A stretch of 48,084 nt of DNA from an uncultured Spartobacteria bacterium. Its GTDB lineage: Bacteria; Verrucomicrobiota; Verrucomicrobiia; Chthoniobacterales; Chthoniobacteraceae. The notes beneath the pieces are model-generated. The model did not search any database. It was not told the DNA's origin and saw only the letters and a list, made by a program, of their open reading frames with translations. The stretch spans positions 1 to 48,084 of the forward strand of contig CAIURC010000011.1 in NCBI GenBank assembly GCA_903901425.1, in the 5' to 3' direction. The position numbers and the translations under genes are program-made. Every line of letters starts with the position of its first letter. Position 1 is the stretch's first letter. This document shows, one piece after another, positions 18,039 through 27,515 of the stretch.

Positions 18039-18503
18039 ATGCCGCGCAAACAAACGACCAAAACGCCCCCGCGGCGGCCGGACTCCGACCGTGCGCACTC
18101 CTCCACTGTGGAGGATTACCTCGAGCGGATTCTGGAGTTGATCAACACCAAGGGCTACGCCCGGGTGGTGGACATTGCCGAGTCCCTCCAGATCTCGCAG
18201 GCGAGCGTGACGAACATGGTCCAGAAGCTGGATGCGGAGGGGTTGCTGAACTACGAACGCTACCGCGGGATGATCTTGACCACTGCGGGGCAGACCCTCG
18301 CTCTCAACATCACCCGCCGCCATCAACTCCTCACCGATTTCCTCGGATTGCTCGGACTCGAAGACAACGTGATTTACCGGGATGTGGAGGGAATGGAACA
18401 CCACATCAGCGCTCCGACGGTGCGGGCCATAGAGGCGCTCACCGAGCAGTTGAAGCGTCAACCCGCCCTTCTTGAACGCGTGCGAACAGCCGCCCAGCAG
18501 TAG
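18039..18503 (+). CDS. mntR: Manganese-dependent transcriptional regulator (DtxR/MntR family)
   Basis: Metal-sensing repressor, probably of the divergent mntH gene. I start it at the ATG at 18039 (MPRKQTTKTPPRR), since the extra 33 residues of the longer frame lack family resemblance. It has a winged helix-turn-helix (STVEDYLERILELI, RVVDIAESLQISQASVTNMVQKLDAEGLLNYE) and a dimerisation/metal domain with RRHQLLTDFLGLLGL and VEGMEHHIS. The His/Glu positions in EGMEHHIS and the His of RRH fit MntR-type ligands. There is no SH3-like third domain, as is usual for MntR proteins. Confidence 0.9.
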   Translation: MPRKQTTKTPPRRPDSDRAHSSTVEDYLERILELINTKGYARVVDIAESLQISQASVTNMVQKLDAEGLLNYERYRGMILTTAGQTLALNITRRHQLLTDFLGLLGLEDNVIYRDVEGMEHHISAPTVRAIEALTEQLKRQPALLERVRTAAQQ

Positions 18504-18613
18504 AGCCGGACCGGCAGGCGGTGGGATATTCGAGCCACCAGGCATTGGGGAGGAAACTTGTTTCTGGGGTGGCGGAGGGAGTGAACATCGGGTAGTCAAG
18601 GCACCCTGTACCT

Positions 18614-19090
18614 ATGCGTTCCACGTTCTCCGGATTTTTGGCGGTTCTTCTCCTGCTCACCTTGTGCGGCTGTCAGACGCCCGAATGGAGGCGGGCCGTG
18701 GCGGCGCGGCCGGCCATGATCCGGGCGATCGAGACGGAGCCGGCTGGCAACTACTACGTAGGGCGCCGCTTCTACAAGAGCGACTTCCGGTTCTGGGGGT
18801 ATGTCCGAAGCCCCCGGAAGCCCTGGAGCACGGCGCAACTCGTCATGCTCAATGAACACGGCCTCCTCGCCCCGGACCGGGAGAAAGGCAAGCTGGGACT
18901 CGACAACGGATACGAGTACCGTCTGGAGGGATATTTTTCCGGGGACACTGTTTACGAACCGGCCAGCAACCGCTTTTACCCCGAGTTTGTGCTCCAGAAC
19001 TACCGTCTGAAGTCGGAGGAGCCGGGCGCAATTTTCCGCAGTTCGCGCGCGCTGGATCCCGAGGAACGGTTGATCGTCAAGCCGTACTGA
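18614..19090 (+). CDS. Lipoprotein of unknown function
   Basis: A 158-residue protein with a lipoprotein signal (FLAVLLLLTLCGCQTPEW, lipobox LCGC). The mature part is polar and aromatic-rich (NYYVGRRFYKSDFRFWGYVR, DNGYEYRLEGYFSGDTVYEP, FYPEFVLQNYRL) and looks beta-rich. I do not recognise the family. A good intrinsic terminator follows 20 bases after its stop, so it is probably monocistronic. Confidence 0.72.
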   Translation: MRSTFSGFLAVLLLLTLCGCQTPEWRRAVAARPAMIRAIETEPAGNYYVGRRFYKSDFRFWGYVRSPRKPWSTAQLVMLNEHGLLAPDREKGKLGLDNGYEYRLEGYFSGDTVYEPASNRFYPEFVLQNYRLKSEEPGAIFRSSRALDPEERLIVKPY

Positions 19091-19109
19091 GGAGGGGGGA
19101 AGCGGCTTG

Positions 19110-19135
19110 CAGCCCTTGGGGGGGGCTGGTTTTTT
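19110..19135 (+). terminator. Intrinsic terminator after the lipoprotein gene
   Basis: Stem arms CAGCCC (19110-19115) and GGGCTG (19123-19128) with a 7-base loop are followed by G and then six T (19130-19135). It sits 20 bases past the stop at 19090 and ahead of the phosphodiesterase start at 19164. Confidence 0.7.
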
Positions 19136-19163
19136 CGTGTTTCCCACATCTCCCCCACCCCCC

Positions 19164-19949
19164 ATGAAAACTTGGATTGCCCTGACTATGGCGGCGGTTT
19201 CAGCGCAGGCCGTTGAAATTGTCGCGCACCGCGGTTTTTCGGCACGCGCCCCCGAGAACACGGTGGGTGCATTTGAGTTGGCATGGAAAAGTGGTGCCGA
19301 CTCCTGCGAACTGGATGTTTACCTGACCGCAGACGGCAAAACGGCGGTGATTCATGACGCGGATACGGTGCGAACCACGGGCATCAAACAGGCGGTCTCC
19401 CGCGCCACTCAGGCGGAGTTGACCGCGTTCGAGGCAGGGGCTTGGAAAGGAACGGAGTGGGCGGGGCAGAAAATACCAACCCTCGAGCAGGCGCTTGAAA
19501 CCATGCCCGAGGGGAAACACCGTTTTTTCATCGAGGTGAAATGCGGTCCCGAGATCGTGCCGGAACTGGTCCGGATCCTGGAGCCGATGAAACACCGGGC
19601 GTCCCAACTGGTGGTCATCGCGTTTGATCGGAAGGTGGCAGCGGCATCCAAGAAAGCGCTGCCATGGGTGCAGGTATACAGGTTGGCGGCGGGAAAGACC
19701 CGGGACCGGAAGCCGACGGACCTTGCCCGGTTGATCGCCGAGGCACGGGAAGACCGTTTGGACGGTTTGGATCTCGGGACCAAAGATTTTCCGTGGGACC
19801 CGGCGATGGTGGAACAGGTCCGGTTAGCGGGGCTTGGACTGTATGTGTGGACGGTGAACGATCCCGAGTCTGTCCGGAAGTTCGCCGAAATTGGGGTGCA
19901 GGGGATCACCACGGACGACCCGGTGATGGCCCGGGAAGCACTGCGTTAG
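19164..19949 (+). CDS. Secreted glycerophosphodiester phosphodiesterase
   Basis: Hydrolyses glycerophosphodiesters to glycerol-3-phosphate and alcohol, probably in the periplasm. The ATG at 19164 yields a clean signal peptide (MKTWIALTMAAVSAQA); the longer frame from 19107 starts inside the upstream terminator. Catalytic signatures of the GDPD TIM barrel are present: IVAHRGFSARAPENT (His and the Glu-Asn pair), CELDVYLTADGK (Glu and Asp metal ligands) and VIHDADTVRTTG (catalytic His). FIEVKCG and the closing LYVWTVND match the later strands. Length (261 aa) is normal. Confidence 0.92.
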   Translation: MKTWIALTMAAVSAQAVEIVAHRGFSARAPENTVGAFELAWKSGADSCELDVYLTADGKTAVIHDADTVRTTGIKQAVSRATQAELTAFEAGAWKGTEWAGQKIPTLEQALETMPEGKHRFFIEVKCGPEIVPELVRILEPMKHRASQLVVIAFDRKVAAASKKALPWVQVYRLAAGKTRDRKPTDLARLIAEAREDRLDGLDLGTKDFPWDPAMVEQVRLAGLGLYVWTVNDPESVRKFAEIGVQGITTDDPVMAREALR

Positions 19950-20043
19950 CGCGGGGGTTGACCAGATCCCGGGTGTCCTTGGATCTGTTTCGGCGCGCAA
20001 AAATCCTCGACGCTGCGGGAAATGAGACCGCATTTTGGGGGGG

Positions 20044-21234
20044 ATGATCATCAAACCGAAAGTTCGCGGGTTCGTGTGTGTGACGGCGCATCCTGATGGG
20101 TGTGCGGCGCATGTCAGGCAACAGGTGGAGTATGTGAGGGCAAAGGGGGCGTTGCCTGGAGGGCCCAAGCGGGTTTTGGTGATCGGGGCCTCGACTGGCT
20201 ACGGTCTGGCGAGCCGGATTGTGCCGGCTTTTGGCGCCGGGGCAGCGACGCTGGGGGTGTTTTTTGAAAAGCCGGGAGAGGAGGGCCGTACCGGGTCGGC
20301 GGGCTGGTATAATTCGGTCGCTTTCGAGCGGGAGGCAAAGGCGGCGGGTTTGTATGCTCGGAGCATCAACGGGGACGCATTTTCGGATGCGGTGAAGCAA
20401 CAGGTGGTGGAGGCCATCCGTGCGGACCTTGGGCAGGTGGATGCGGTGGTTTACAGCCTGGCATCGCCACGGCGCGCGCATCCGAAGACCGGTGCGGTTC
20501 ACAAGTCCACCCTCAAGCCGCTGGGGTCCGCTTACACGGCCAAGACCGTGGATACCGACCGTGGGGTGGTCAGCGAGGTGACTCTGGAGCCTGCTTCCGA
20601 GCAGGAGGTCGCAGACACCGTGGCAGTGATGGGGGGGGAAGACTGGGAGATGTGGATCCAAGCGCTTTCAGAAGGCGGTGTTCTGGCGCCTGACGCAGTC
20701 ACGGTGGCCTACAGCTACATCGGGCCGGATTTGACCTGGGCGATCTACCGGAATGGGACCATCGGGAAAGCCAAGGAGGACCTCGAGGCTGCGGCGGGCC
20801 GGTTGACGGCAAAAATGGCGGCCAGCGGTGGACGCGCCTTGGTGTCGGTGAACAAGGCCCTGGTCACTCAGGCCAGTTCCGCGATCCCGGTTGTGCCCCT
20901 TTATATTTCGCTGCTCTACAAGGTGATGAAACCCATGGGGCTGCACGAGGGCTGCATTGAACAGATCTATCGGCTCTTTGAAGGGCGCATTTCCGCCGGT
21001 GCGGAACTGGACGCGGAAGGACGGATCCGCTTGGACGACTGGGAAATGAAACCCGAGGTTCAGGCTGCGGTGGCCGGGCTCTGGCCCCAGGTCACGACCG
21101 AAAATCTGGGTTCGGTTTCCGACATTGCCGGGTACCGCGAGGAGTTTTTGCGCCTGTTCGGATTCGGGCTTCCCGGCGTGAACTACGAGGCGGAATCCGA
21201 TCCAGTTGCCCCGTTGCCATCCCAAGCGTCCTAG
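20044..21234 (+). CDS. fabV: Enoyl-[acyl-carrier-protein] / trans-2-enoyl-CoA reductase FabV
   Basis: NADH-dependent reductase for the last step of the fatty acid elongation cycle (triclosan-tolerant FabV type of the SDR superfamily). Signs are [24 protein letters not shown] at the start, the nucleotide-binding loop [36 protein letters not shown] and the catalytic Tyr-x8-Lys in [21 protein letters not shown]. The C-terminal part (NYEAESDP) is typical. About 396 aa, full length. The start is the ATG at 20044, preceded by a run of seven G rather than a clear Shine-Dalgarno; a TTG at 20035 in the same frame is the alternative. Confidence 0.94.
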   Translation: MIIKPKVRGFVCVTAHPDGCAAHVRQQVEYVRAKGALPGGPKRVLVIGASTGYGLASRIVPAFGAGAATLGVFFEKPGEEGRTGSAGWYNSVAFEREAKAAGLYARSINGDAFSDAVKQQVVEAIRADLGQVDAVVYSLASPRRAHPKTGAVHKSTLKPLGSAYTAKTVDTDRGVVSEVTLEPASEQEVADTVAVMGGEDWEMWIQALSEGGVLAPDAVTVAYSYIGPDLTWAIYRNGTIGKAKEDLEAAAGRLTAKMAASGGRALVSVNKALVTQASSAIPVVPLYISLLYKVMKPMGLHEGCIEQIYRLFEGRISAGAELDAEGRIRLDDWEMKPEVQAAVAGLWPQVTTENLGSVSDIAGYREEFLRLFGFGLPGVNYEAESDPVAPLPSQAS

Positions 21235-21403
21235 TCCACCCGGCCAAACTGGTTGGGAGAACTGTCTGGCATCGCCGGCGCTCGTCATGGGCGGTGGACG
21301 TGACTCATTTGTTCCGGAGTCAATTTGAGGACGGCGAAATCCGGGGAGCGGTTCCGGCTAGGCGCGAGGATTGGCGGGAGTGGCCTTCCCGTTTTGGCAG
21401 ATT

Positions 21404-21453
21404 CGGGCCGGAAAAGGCACGGGCCCTGATGCAGTTTGCATCAGGGCCCGTGC
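21404..21453 (-). terminator. Strong intrinsic terminator of the heme-binding protein gene
   Basis: A perfect 17-bp stem: GCACGGGCCCTGATGCA (21417-21433), loop GTT, TGCATCAGGGCCCGTGC (21437-21453). On the reverse strand the hairpin starts 29 bases after the stop at 21483 and is followed by CTTTTCC. It is much longer than the usual stem and nearly symmetric; read forward it could also slow transcription arriving from fabV. Confidence 0.7.
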
Positions 21454-21482
21454 ACTGCGTCTAACTCTGCGGGGTCCGGAAT

Positions 21483-24400
21483 TTATTCGCCGAGGAACCG
21501 GACATCGTCGCACTGCGCCTTGAGGGTCTCTGGAAGGGATTTGGGATCCAGTTGGACCACCAGGCGGTGTGCGCCCGGAGGAATGGAGACGGTGGCTTGT
21601 CCTTCCGCCGTCAGGCTCAGCGGTTTGCCATCGAGCCATGCGGATTTCGCCCCTGAGATCACCAAGGGTTTGGTGGTGGCGTTGGCGGCGTCGAGTTTCG
21701 CTGTCGCGTACAGTTCGGAGCCGGAGGCGGCCAGTTGTGCCGGGGTGGAGAGCAGGTCCCGGAGAAGGCGTCCGTCCACCAAGGTCTGGGCATTGATCGG
21801 GCTGTCCGCGCCGGAGAGTGCAGCGTTTCTGTCTCCGTGCAGCCACCAGACTCTGGCCACGTTGCCTTTGCTGGCATCGAATGCGCCGGGTTTGCCGAGC
21901 TCACCCAGGAATGCAAACAGGTTGCGGCGTTCGACATTTTTGAGGGCATCGGAGAGGCCGGGGGGCATCAGGCTGCCCACGTTTTCCTTGCGGACGATCG
22001 CCGACTTTTGCACCGCGATTTCCGGCACCGGGCCGGGCCGGATGAACTGTTCGGTGGCGGTTTCCCGGGTGGGGATGCCGATCATCTGGCTGCCGTCCTT
22101 CAAAGCGAACGAGAACGCATGGTAACCTTCCTTCACCTTGGCTGCGGGAGCCAGGACGCTTTCAATGATGTAATCCAGAGGGGCACTGGCTCCCAGACTG
22201 CTCATGTCCGGGCCCAATTTCCCGCCGGCGCCGCCGATGGCATGGCATTGGGCACATCCGATCCGGCGGTAAACCAGTTCGCCCTCTGCCGGGTCCGCGC
22301 CGACGGCGATCAGGCCGATGATGGATTTGATCGCACTGGCTGTGTCCGACGTTGAAGCGGTGGTGGATCCGGCCAACGGGGCAAGGAAGCTGGCGAGTTC
22401 TGCGCCGGAACGCCCGATCTCGCGTGCGGCCTTCAGGCCACCGGAATAAGCGGATTTCGGCAGGTCCTTGGCGAGATCCTTCTGAATCGCCGCGGCGGCG
22501 CCGCCGACTTGGAGGAGATCCCGCCAGAGGGCCGCGGCTTCCGCCTCGGTTTCAGTTTCCGCCAAGATCCGTTTGAACTGGGTCAGACCGGCCTGGAGTT
22601 GGACTTTGGCAAGAGCCCCCACGGCAGCCCGCTGGAGCGGTTTCGGACTGGACGGCGCCACCAGTTCCTCGAGCGCTTTTGCGGCTGCAGGTCCGCCCAT
22701 GGAGCGGAGGCCTTCCAGTGCCGCAGCCCTGGTCTGGTCGACGCGGGCCAGTGCACCGAGTTGGGGAGCCGTGTTCTGGAGTTTCCAAAGACCGACCAAC
22801 CGGGCGGTTCCCGACTGGAGTTCGGCGTTCTTGGAGTCCAGCAGTTGGGCAACGGTGGCCAAGTCGCTGGTGGGTTTGGCGTTGCGGTCCCGGGCAGCGG
22901 CGGCCAGAGCGTTCAATGCCCGGACTTGGGCTGCGGGACTGAGCTTCTGCTGGACCAGAGCCGTGAAGAGCCTCTGGAGCTGATCTGGGGAGGCGCCCCG
23001 TGCGGCGAGTTCAATCCACGGTCCCTGGGCTTCGCCGGAGAACTCGCGGTTTTGGAGGAGGGCCGTGATGGCAGGGACGGACAGGCTCGGCTCGATCGAA
23101 TCGAGCGCGTAGGTGAGCGCCGTCTCGTTCCCCTCGACCTTCCATTCGCCCTTCTCGAGGCTGGCCAGCCAGGGTTTGGCAAGCTGCCCGATGGAAAGGC
23201 GGGTTGCGAAGTCAAGGAAGCCGTCCTGCGAACCGGTGGGCAGGTTCGCCAGAATTGCAGAGGCGCTGGCAGCCCTCGGGATGACGGACAGTGCGCGCAC
23301 GGCTTCGAGGCGGACTCGCGGGCTGGCGTGTTTGAGCAGTTCAGGCAACTGCGCCGCAGCGGGTGAGTCCCAAAGCTGGGGGCGTCCAGCCAATTGCCGG
23401 GCCAGTTCACGGATTCCAGCGGCAACGGAGGCGGCGTCCGGGTTCTTCAGAAGCTGGGCGGCGCTTTCAAGCGCCTGGGATTTCCCGCTGAGAATCCAGG
23501 TGGCTTCCCGGGTGGCTGCAGCGGCTTCTGGCGAGCTCTCTTGGGACTTGAGCCAGGCGGGCAGTGCTGCTGCGACCTCAGAGGCAGGCCGCTGCTGAAG
23601 GAGTTGCCGGGACTGGCTTTGTTCCCAGAGGTTTCCGGAAAGCACCTTTTTCAGGAGCTCCGATGCGGGAAGAGCGGAGAGGCTGTTCCACGCGAGCGGT
23701 TTGGAACCTTTCGGCGCGATTCTCCAGATGCGGCCGCGGACTTTGTCCCGGCGCGGGTCTCGGAAGTCCACTTCACCGTGGTTGATGACGGGGTTGGACC
23801 AGTCTGCCACATACAACGCGCCATCCGGCCCCATGCGGACATCGATCGGGCGGAACGCCATGTCGCTGGTCCGGATCAGGTCCGGCTGGTCTTTGGTCAC
23901 GTAACCGGAAGCGGGTTTCTCGCCGGCATCCAGGTCGGTGAACGAGAAGCGCACAATGCGGTGTGCCCGGAAGTCGCAGGTGATGGCGTTGCCCTGCCAG
24001 TCCGCAGGGAAAAGCGGGCTGTGGACCAGTTCCAAGCCGCAGAATTTCGGGTAAGAGCCCGGGCTGACGGAATCCACGATGGCGCGTGCTCCCTCGGCGG
24101 TGGTGAATGCGGCACCGGGAAAGCCCCAGTTGATTCCCTTGCTGCCCGCGCCATCGGTGAGAAACATCTGGCCGGCGGTGTTTTCCTGCTGGCCCCAGGA
24201 GTTCACCAAGCCGCGGGAACAGATCTCCACCCGTTCGGCGTCCGGGTCATAGGCGAGCACCGCGCCGGAGTTGGCTCTGACAACGCCCCACGGGGTTTCG
24301 GTGTGGGAATGAATATAGATGCTCTGGTGGAAATAGAGGCGGCCATCCCGGCCCCAATGCAGCGTGTGCAGAGTGTGGTGGGTGTCCTCGGTCCCAAACC

Positions 24401-25859
24401 CGCTGAGTACGACCCGTCGCCGGCTCGCTTTTCCGTCTGGGCCGGGTTCGAGATGGACCAGCTCGGTCGAGGCGCCCACATAACAGCCCCCCCGGTTGTC
24501 CGGGGCAATGGCACTCGGAATTAGGAGGCGGTCCGCAAAGATGTTGGCAGAGTCCGCTTTGCCGTCCCGGTTGGCGTCCTCAAGGATCAGGACCTTGTCA
24601 TTTCCCGTGGAGGGACCCGCTTTTGCCGAATCCCCTGCCATGGCTGCGGCCATGTCCTCGGGATTCACCTGCGGATAGGTGTTGGAGGAGGCGACCCAGA
24701 GCCGGCCCGCGGCATCCCAGTTCATTTGGACCGGTTTCTCCAGAAGCGGATTTTCCGCGAAAAGGGAGATCTCCATGCCCTCGGAAATAGAAAAGTCGGG
24801 CGCCGGCAGTGAGGGGAGTTGAGCGAGTTTTGCGGGCGGCTCAGCCTTGAGGGCTGGTGCCTGCTGTTGGCCTGAGGCCAGCGCAACCGTCTCTGCTTCC
24901 GCCTTCTCCACGATTGGATCAAATTTCGGAAGCTCCGCCGCGTTCTGGCCCTGCTCCCGTTTCCTGAATCCGAGCAGGTAGGTGTGGTTGGCCGGGCGCC
25001 AGCGGTGGAAAAAGAGGTCGTGTTTGCGGAGGACGGATTGCCGGATGGCTTCCGCCTTTGGGGAGGACCAGGGGGGCGTGGCGGTTTTCCAGCCCAGTTG
25101 CTCTGCCAGATTCGCTACAAAGCCAGCGTAGCCTTCGGAGTTCAGATGGATGCCGTTGTCCGTGGCGCGCGCAGGGGCCTGGCCGGCGGCGGGTTTCCAG
25201 TGGGAGCGCACAAACTGAGCACCCCGTTCAGACGCCAGTTCTTCAATGGCTTTCGAGTAGGCGGCCAGCAGCGCATTGTGCTCCGCCGGATCAGGCAGGC
25301 CCGGCCGTTCACCCCGGAGATCTTCGTGCGGGATCGGGCTCAGCAGAACAAAACGCACTTTCTTGTCCGGACTGGACTCCACGATCAGGTCCATCAGGGC
25401 TGCCAACTGCTTTTTGAACGCAGCTGCGTTGTGGTCCTCTCCGTACCGGACCGGATCAATCCCAAGCGCAAAATCCCGGTTCACAAACGACAGGGCCTCC
25501 AGACTGGAAGCCATTCCGTATCCCAGAACCGCCACGGTCGGCTGGACGAGCGCCAGTTGTTCCCGGATCCGGTCCACTCCCTTCGAGGCCGGGTCGAAAC
25601 TCGCCCGTGAGACCCCGGCGGGGGTGTCCGCGCTAAATGCGAGGTTGCGCACGGTAAATTTCCGGCCCGGGAATTCCATCCGCATCCAGGACTCGAGATG
25701 GCCGAATGTGTTTTCGCGCTCGAGCAGGGTGTCGCCCATGAACAGGACGCGGTCCGAGTTTTCGATGGGGAAGGGTTGTTGTGCGGTTGCCTGGGAGGCT
25801 AGCTGGGCGCAGCACGACAGAATCAGGGCAGCAGGGAGCCGGGAGGGGAAGTTCATCAT
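21483..25859 (-). CDS. PVC-type heme-binding protein (SGNH-like, propeller, HEAT, CxxCH)
   Basis: A secreted multidomain protein of about 1458 residues characteristic of Planctomycetes and Verrucomicrobia (TIGR02604/TIGR02603-type architecture). After a signal peptide (LPAALILSCCAQLASQATA) comes an SGNH-hydrolase-like domain in which the usual GDSL serine is replaced (LFMGDTLLEREN). Then a propeller region starts with FSISEGMEISLFAENPLL and includes MNWDAAGRLWVASSNTYPQ, GRLYFHQSIYIH and MGPDGALYVADWSNPV. A long helical stretch of HEAT-like repeats follows, and a C-terminal cytochrome-type motif CAQCH near residue 1200, with MPPG as a possible distal Met ligand. Likely a periplasmic redox or carbohydrate-related protein; the substrate is unknown. 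I start at an ATG just before the signal (25859 or 25856) rather than at 25892. Confidence 0.88.
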   Translation of the reverse strand: MMNFPSRLPAALILSCCAQLASQATAQQPFPIENSDRVLFMGDTLLERENTFGHLESWMRMEFPGRKFTVRNLAFSADTPAGVSRASFDPASKGVDRIREQLALVQPTVAVLGYGMASSLEALSFVNRDFALGIDPVRYGEDHNAAAFKKQLAALMDLIVESSPDKKVRFVLLSPIPHEDLRGERPGLPDPAEHNALLAAYSKAIEELASERGAQFVRSHWKPAAGQAPARATDNGIHLNSEGYAGFVANLAEQLGWKTATPPWSSPKAEAIRQSVLRKHDLFFHRWRPANHTYLLGFRKREQGQNAAELPKFDPIVEKAEAETVALASGQQQAPALKAEPPAKLAQLPSLPAPDFSISEGMEISLFAENPLLEKPVQMNWDAAGRLWVASSNTYPQVNPEDMAAAMAGDSAKAGPSTGNDKVLILEDANRDGKADSANIFADRLLIPSAIAPDNRGGCYVGASTELVHLEPGPDGKASRRRVVLSGFGTEDTHHTLHTLHWGRDGRLYFHQSIYIHSHTETPWGVVRANSGAVLAYDPDAERVEICSRGLVNSWGQQENTAGQMFLTDGAGSKGINWGFPGAAFTTAEGARAIVDSVSPGSYPKFCGLELVHSPLFPADWQGNAITCDFRAHRIVRFSFTDLDAGEKPASGYVTKDQPDLIRTSDMAFRPIDVRMGPDGALYVADWSNPVINHGEVDFRDPRRDKVRGRIWRIAPKGSKPLAWNSLSALPASELLKKVLSGNLWEQSQSRQLLQQRPASEVAAALPAWLKSQESSPEAAAATREATWILSGKSQALESAAQLLKNPDAASVAAGIRELARQLAGRPQLWDSPAAAQLPELLKHASPRVRLEAVRALSVIPRAASASAILANLPTGSQDGFLDFATRLSIGQLAKPWLASLEKGEWKVEGNETALTYALDSIEPSLSVPAITALLQNREFSGEAQGPWIELAARGASPDQLQRLFTALVQQKLSPAAQVRALNALAAAARDRNAKPTSDLATVAQLLDSKNAELQSGTARLVGLWKLQNTAPQLGALARVDQTRAAALEGLRSMGGPAAAKALEELVAPSSPKPLQRAAVGALAKVQLQAGLTQFKRILAETETEAEAAALWRDLLQVGGAAAAIQKDLAKDLPKSAYSGGLKAAREIGRSGAELASFLAPLAGSTTASTSDTASAIKSIIGLIAVGADPAEGELVYRRIGCAQCHAIGGAGGKLGPDMSSLGASAPLDYIIESVLAPAAKVKEGYHAFSFALKDGSQMIGIPTRETATEQFIRPGPVPEIAVQKSAIVRKENVGSLMPPGLSDALKNVERRNLFAFLGELGKPGAFDASKGNVARVWWLHGDRNAALSGADSPINAQTLVDGRLLRDLLSTPAQLAASGSELYATAKLDAANATTKPLVISGAKSAWLDGKPLSLTAEGQATVSIPPGAHRLVVQLDPKSLPETLKAQCDDVRFLGE

Positions 25860-25933
25860 GGGACTATGGGGATACGGGTGGGGAGACTGCAAGAGTTTTG
25901 CGTGAGTAATGGCGCAAAAATGGCGGAATATGA

Positions 25934-27406
25934 TCAGTGTGGGGCTTGGACTGACGTTTCCAAAGGCGTGTTGCGATGGGAGTTCGGTTTGGACGGTTTG
26001 ATCAGTGCGGTCAGTTCCAAGCGTTTTCCTTTCACCACGTGAAGCCCCTCCACGGTAACCTGTTTCCAGTCCGGCGCGAGTGCGGGAAAGAGTTTCCGGG
26101 CGACCGGCGTGGGCAGGATGCAGAGCCGCGGCCCGTCCTTTTCCATCCAGCGGACAGCCTCTCGTTCCTTGAGGGGTTCATGGAAGTGGCGGGTTTTGGA
26201 GCGGAGATACCAGACGAGGCTAGGCTCGTGGTATTCCACGGAGCCAAAGGCCGTGGACTCGGAGACATGAGGGGAAAGGTGGTGCCGGAGTTGGGAGGAA
26301 AGGAAGAGGCGGTTTGCGAATGGGAATCCCAAAATGGGGAGGAAGATTCCGAGGAAAGCGGCGGCACAGGCCGAGCGGGTGAAGGTTTTTTGCGAGAGCT
26401 GGCTGGGCCACCAGAGGGCAAGAAGGAGCGCGAGGAAAGGGAACGCAGGCAGGGTGTAATGGGGGAGTTTGGTCCGGCTCAGCGTAAAAATGCCAAAAAC
26501 CAGGCCGCTGCCGACGAGCAGATACCGTGCGATCGGAGTTTTTTCCCGCCAATGGTTTCGGAGGGCGGCAGGGAGCCAGAAAGACCACGGGGCGAATCCT
26601 GGGAACAGGGTGACCAGATAAAGGGGGAGGGTGAGGAGGTAGGTGGCCCAGGTTTTGGAGCCGTGTCCCTCCATGGGGGCGATTGTTCTGGAGACGACAT
26701 GTTTGCCCAAGCCCACTGCAGCGAACTCGCCGTTGGTTTTGAGCAGGGCGGGGATTCCCCAGAGGGCGATGAGTGTGGTGGTCAGGAGAAGGCCGGCGGG
26801 CCAGAGGCCCCAGTGGGGCGGGGATTCTCTGGGAAGCCCGGCGGCAAGCGTTCCGGCCATGGCGATGGGGACAAGTGCGATCGGGCCCTTCGCCAGAAAA
26901 CCGAGTCCGAGGGCGGTCCAGAACGCAAGCGCCCATGCGACGCGGCGTGACTGGATCCATTCCCAGCCGGTCCACGCGGCCAGAAGGACAAAAAGAACCA
27001 TGGCCATGTCGGCCACCGCAGCCCTCCCGTGGGCAAAGACCTGAAGATTGAGGAGAAAAATGAGCCCGGCGCGGAGGCCGGTGGTAGGATTCTGGAGGCG
27101 GGCTCCCCACGCGGCGAGAGCCACCGCAGCGAGGGCGGCGCAGAGGACGGAGGGGAGCCGGGCTGCCGTGTCGGTCTCTCCCAGCACGGAGTAGGAGGCG
27201 GCTTGGAGCCAGTAAATGAGTGGGGGTTTGTCGAAACGGAACTTGTTGTTGAAATAGGGCACGACCCAATCTGCGCGCTCCAACATCTCCCGGGAGGCCT
27301 CTGCAAAGCGCGGTTCGTCGCGGTCGGTCAGGGGGAGCGTGCCGTTGCCAAGGCTGAGCAGAAATACGGCGGCCAGAAAAAGAAGCAGAAGGCGCTTGGC
27401 AAACAT
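25934..27406 (-). CDS. ArnT-like glycosyltransferase, family 39 (PMT_2)
   Basis: Polytopic inner-membrane glycosyltransferase that uses a polyprenyl-phosphate sugar donor to modify lipid A, another lipid or protein. The first loop carries the family signature LTDRDEPRFAEASREML with the acidic catalytic pair, followed by FNNKFRFDKPPLIYWLQAASY. About ten to eleven hydrophobic segments follow, then a soluble C-terminal part (about the last 110 residues). At 490 aa it matches ArnT/PMT_2 proteins. A PAP2 phosphatase gene starts divergently 110 bases away and may act in the same lipid-carrier metabolism. Confidence 0.87.
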   Translation of the reverse strand: MFAKRLLLLFLAAVFLLSLGNGTLPLTDRDEPRFAEASREMLERADWVVPYFNNKFRFDKPPLIYWLQAASYSVLGETDTAARLPSVLCAALAAVALAAWGARLQNPTTGLRAGLIFLLNLQVFAHGRAAVADMAMVLFVLLAAWTGWEWIQSRRVAWALAFWTALGLGFLAKGPIALVPIAMAGTLAAGLPRESPPHWGLWPAGLLLTTTLIALWGIPALLKTNGEFAAVGLGKHVVSRTIAPMEGHGSKTWATYLLTLPLYLVTLFPGFAPWSFWLPAALRNHWREKTPIARYLLVGSGLVFGIFTLSRTKLPHYTLPAFPFLALLLALWWPSQLSQKTFTRSACAAAFLGIFLPILGFPFANRLFLSSQLRHHLSPHVSESTAFGSVEYHEPSLVWYLRSKTRHFHEPLKEREAVRWMEKDGPRLCILPTPVARKLFPALAPDWKQVTVEGLHVVKGKRLELTALIKPSKPNSHRNTPLETSVQAPH

Positions 27407-27515
27407 GGTGTCTAAGGTAGTGCGGAAGGATGCGGAGGGTCAGACATTTCAGAGGGTCATCTAAAAACCCAGTAAATTTCCGGGACGGCTCAAGGGGAAT
27501 TGCTAGCGTGCGGGC

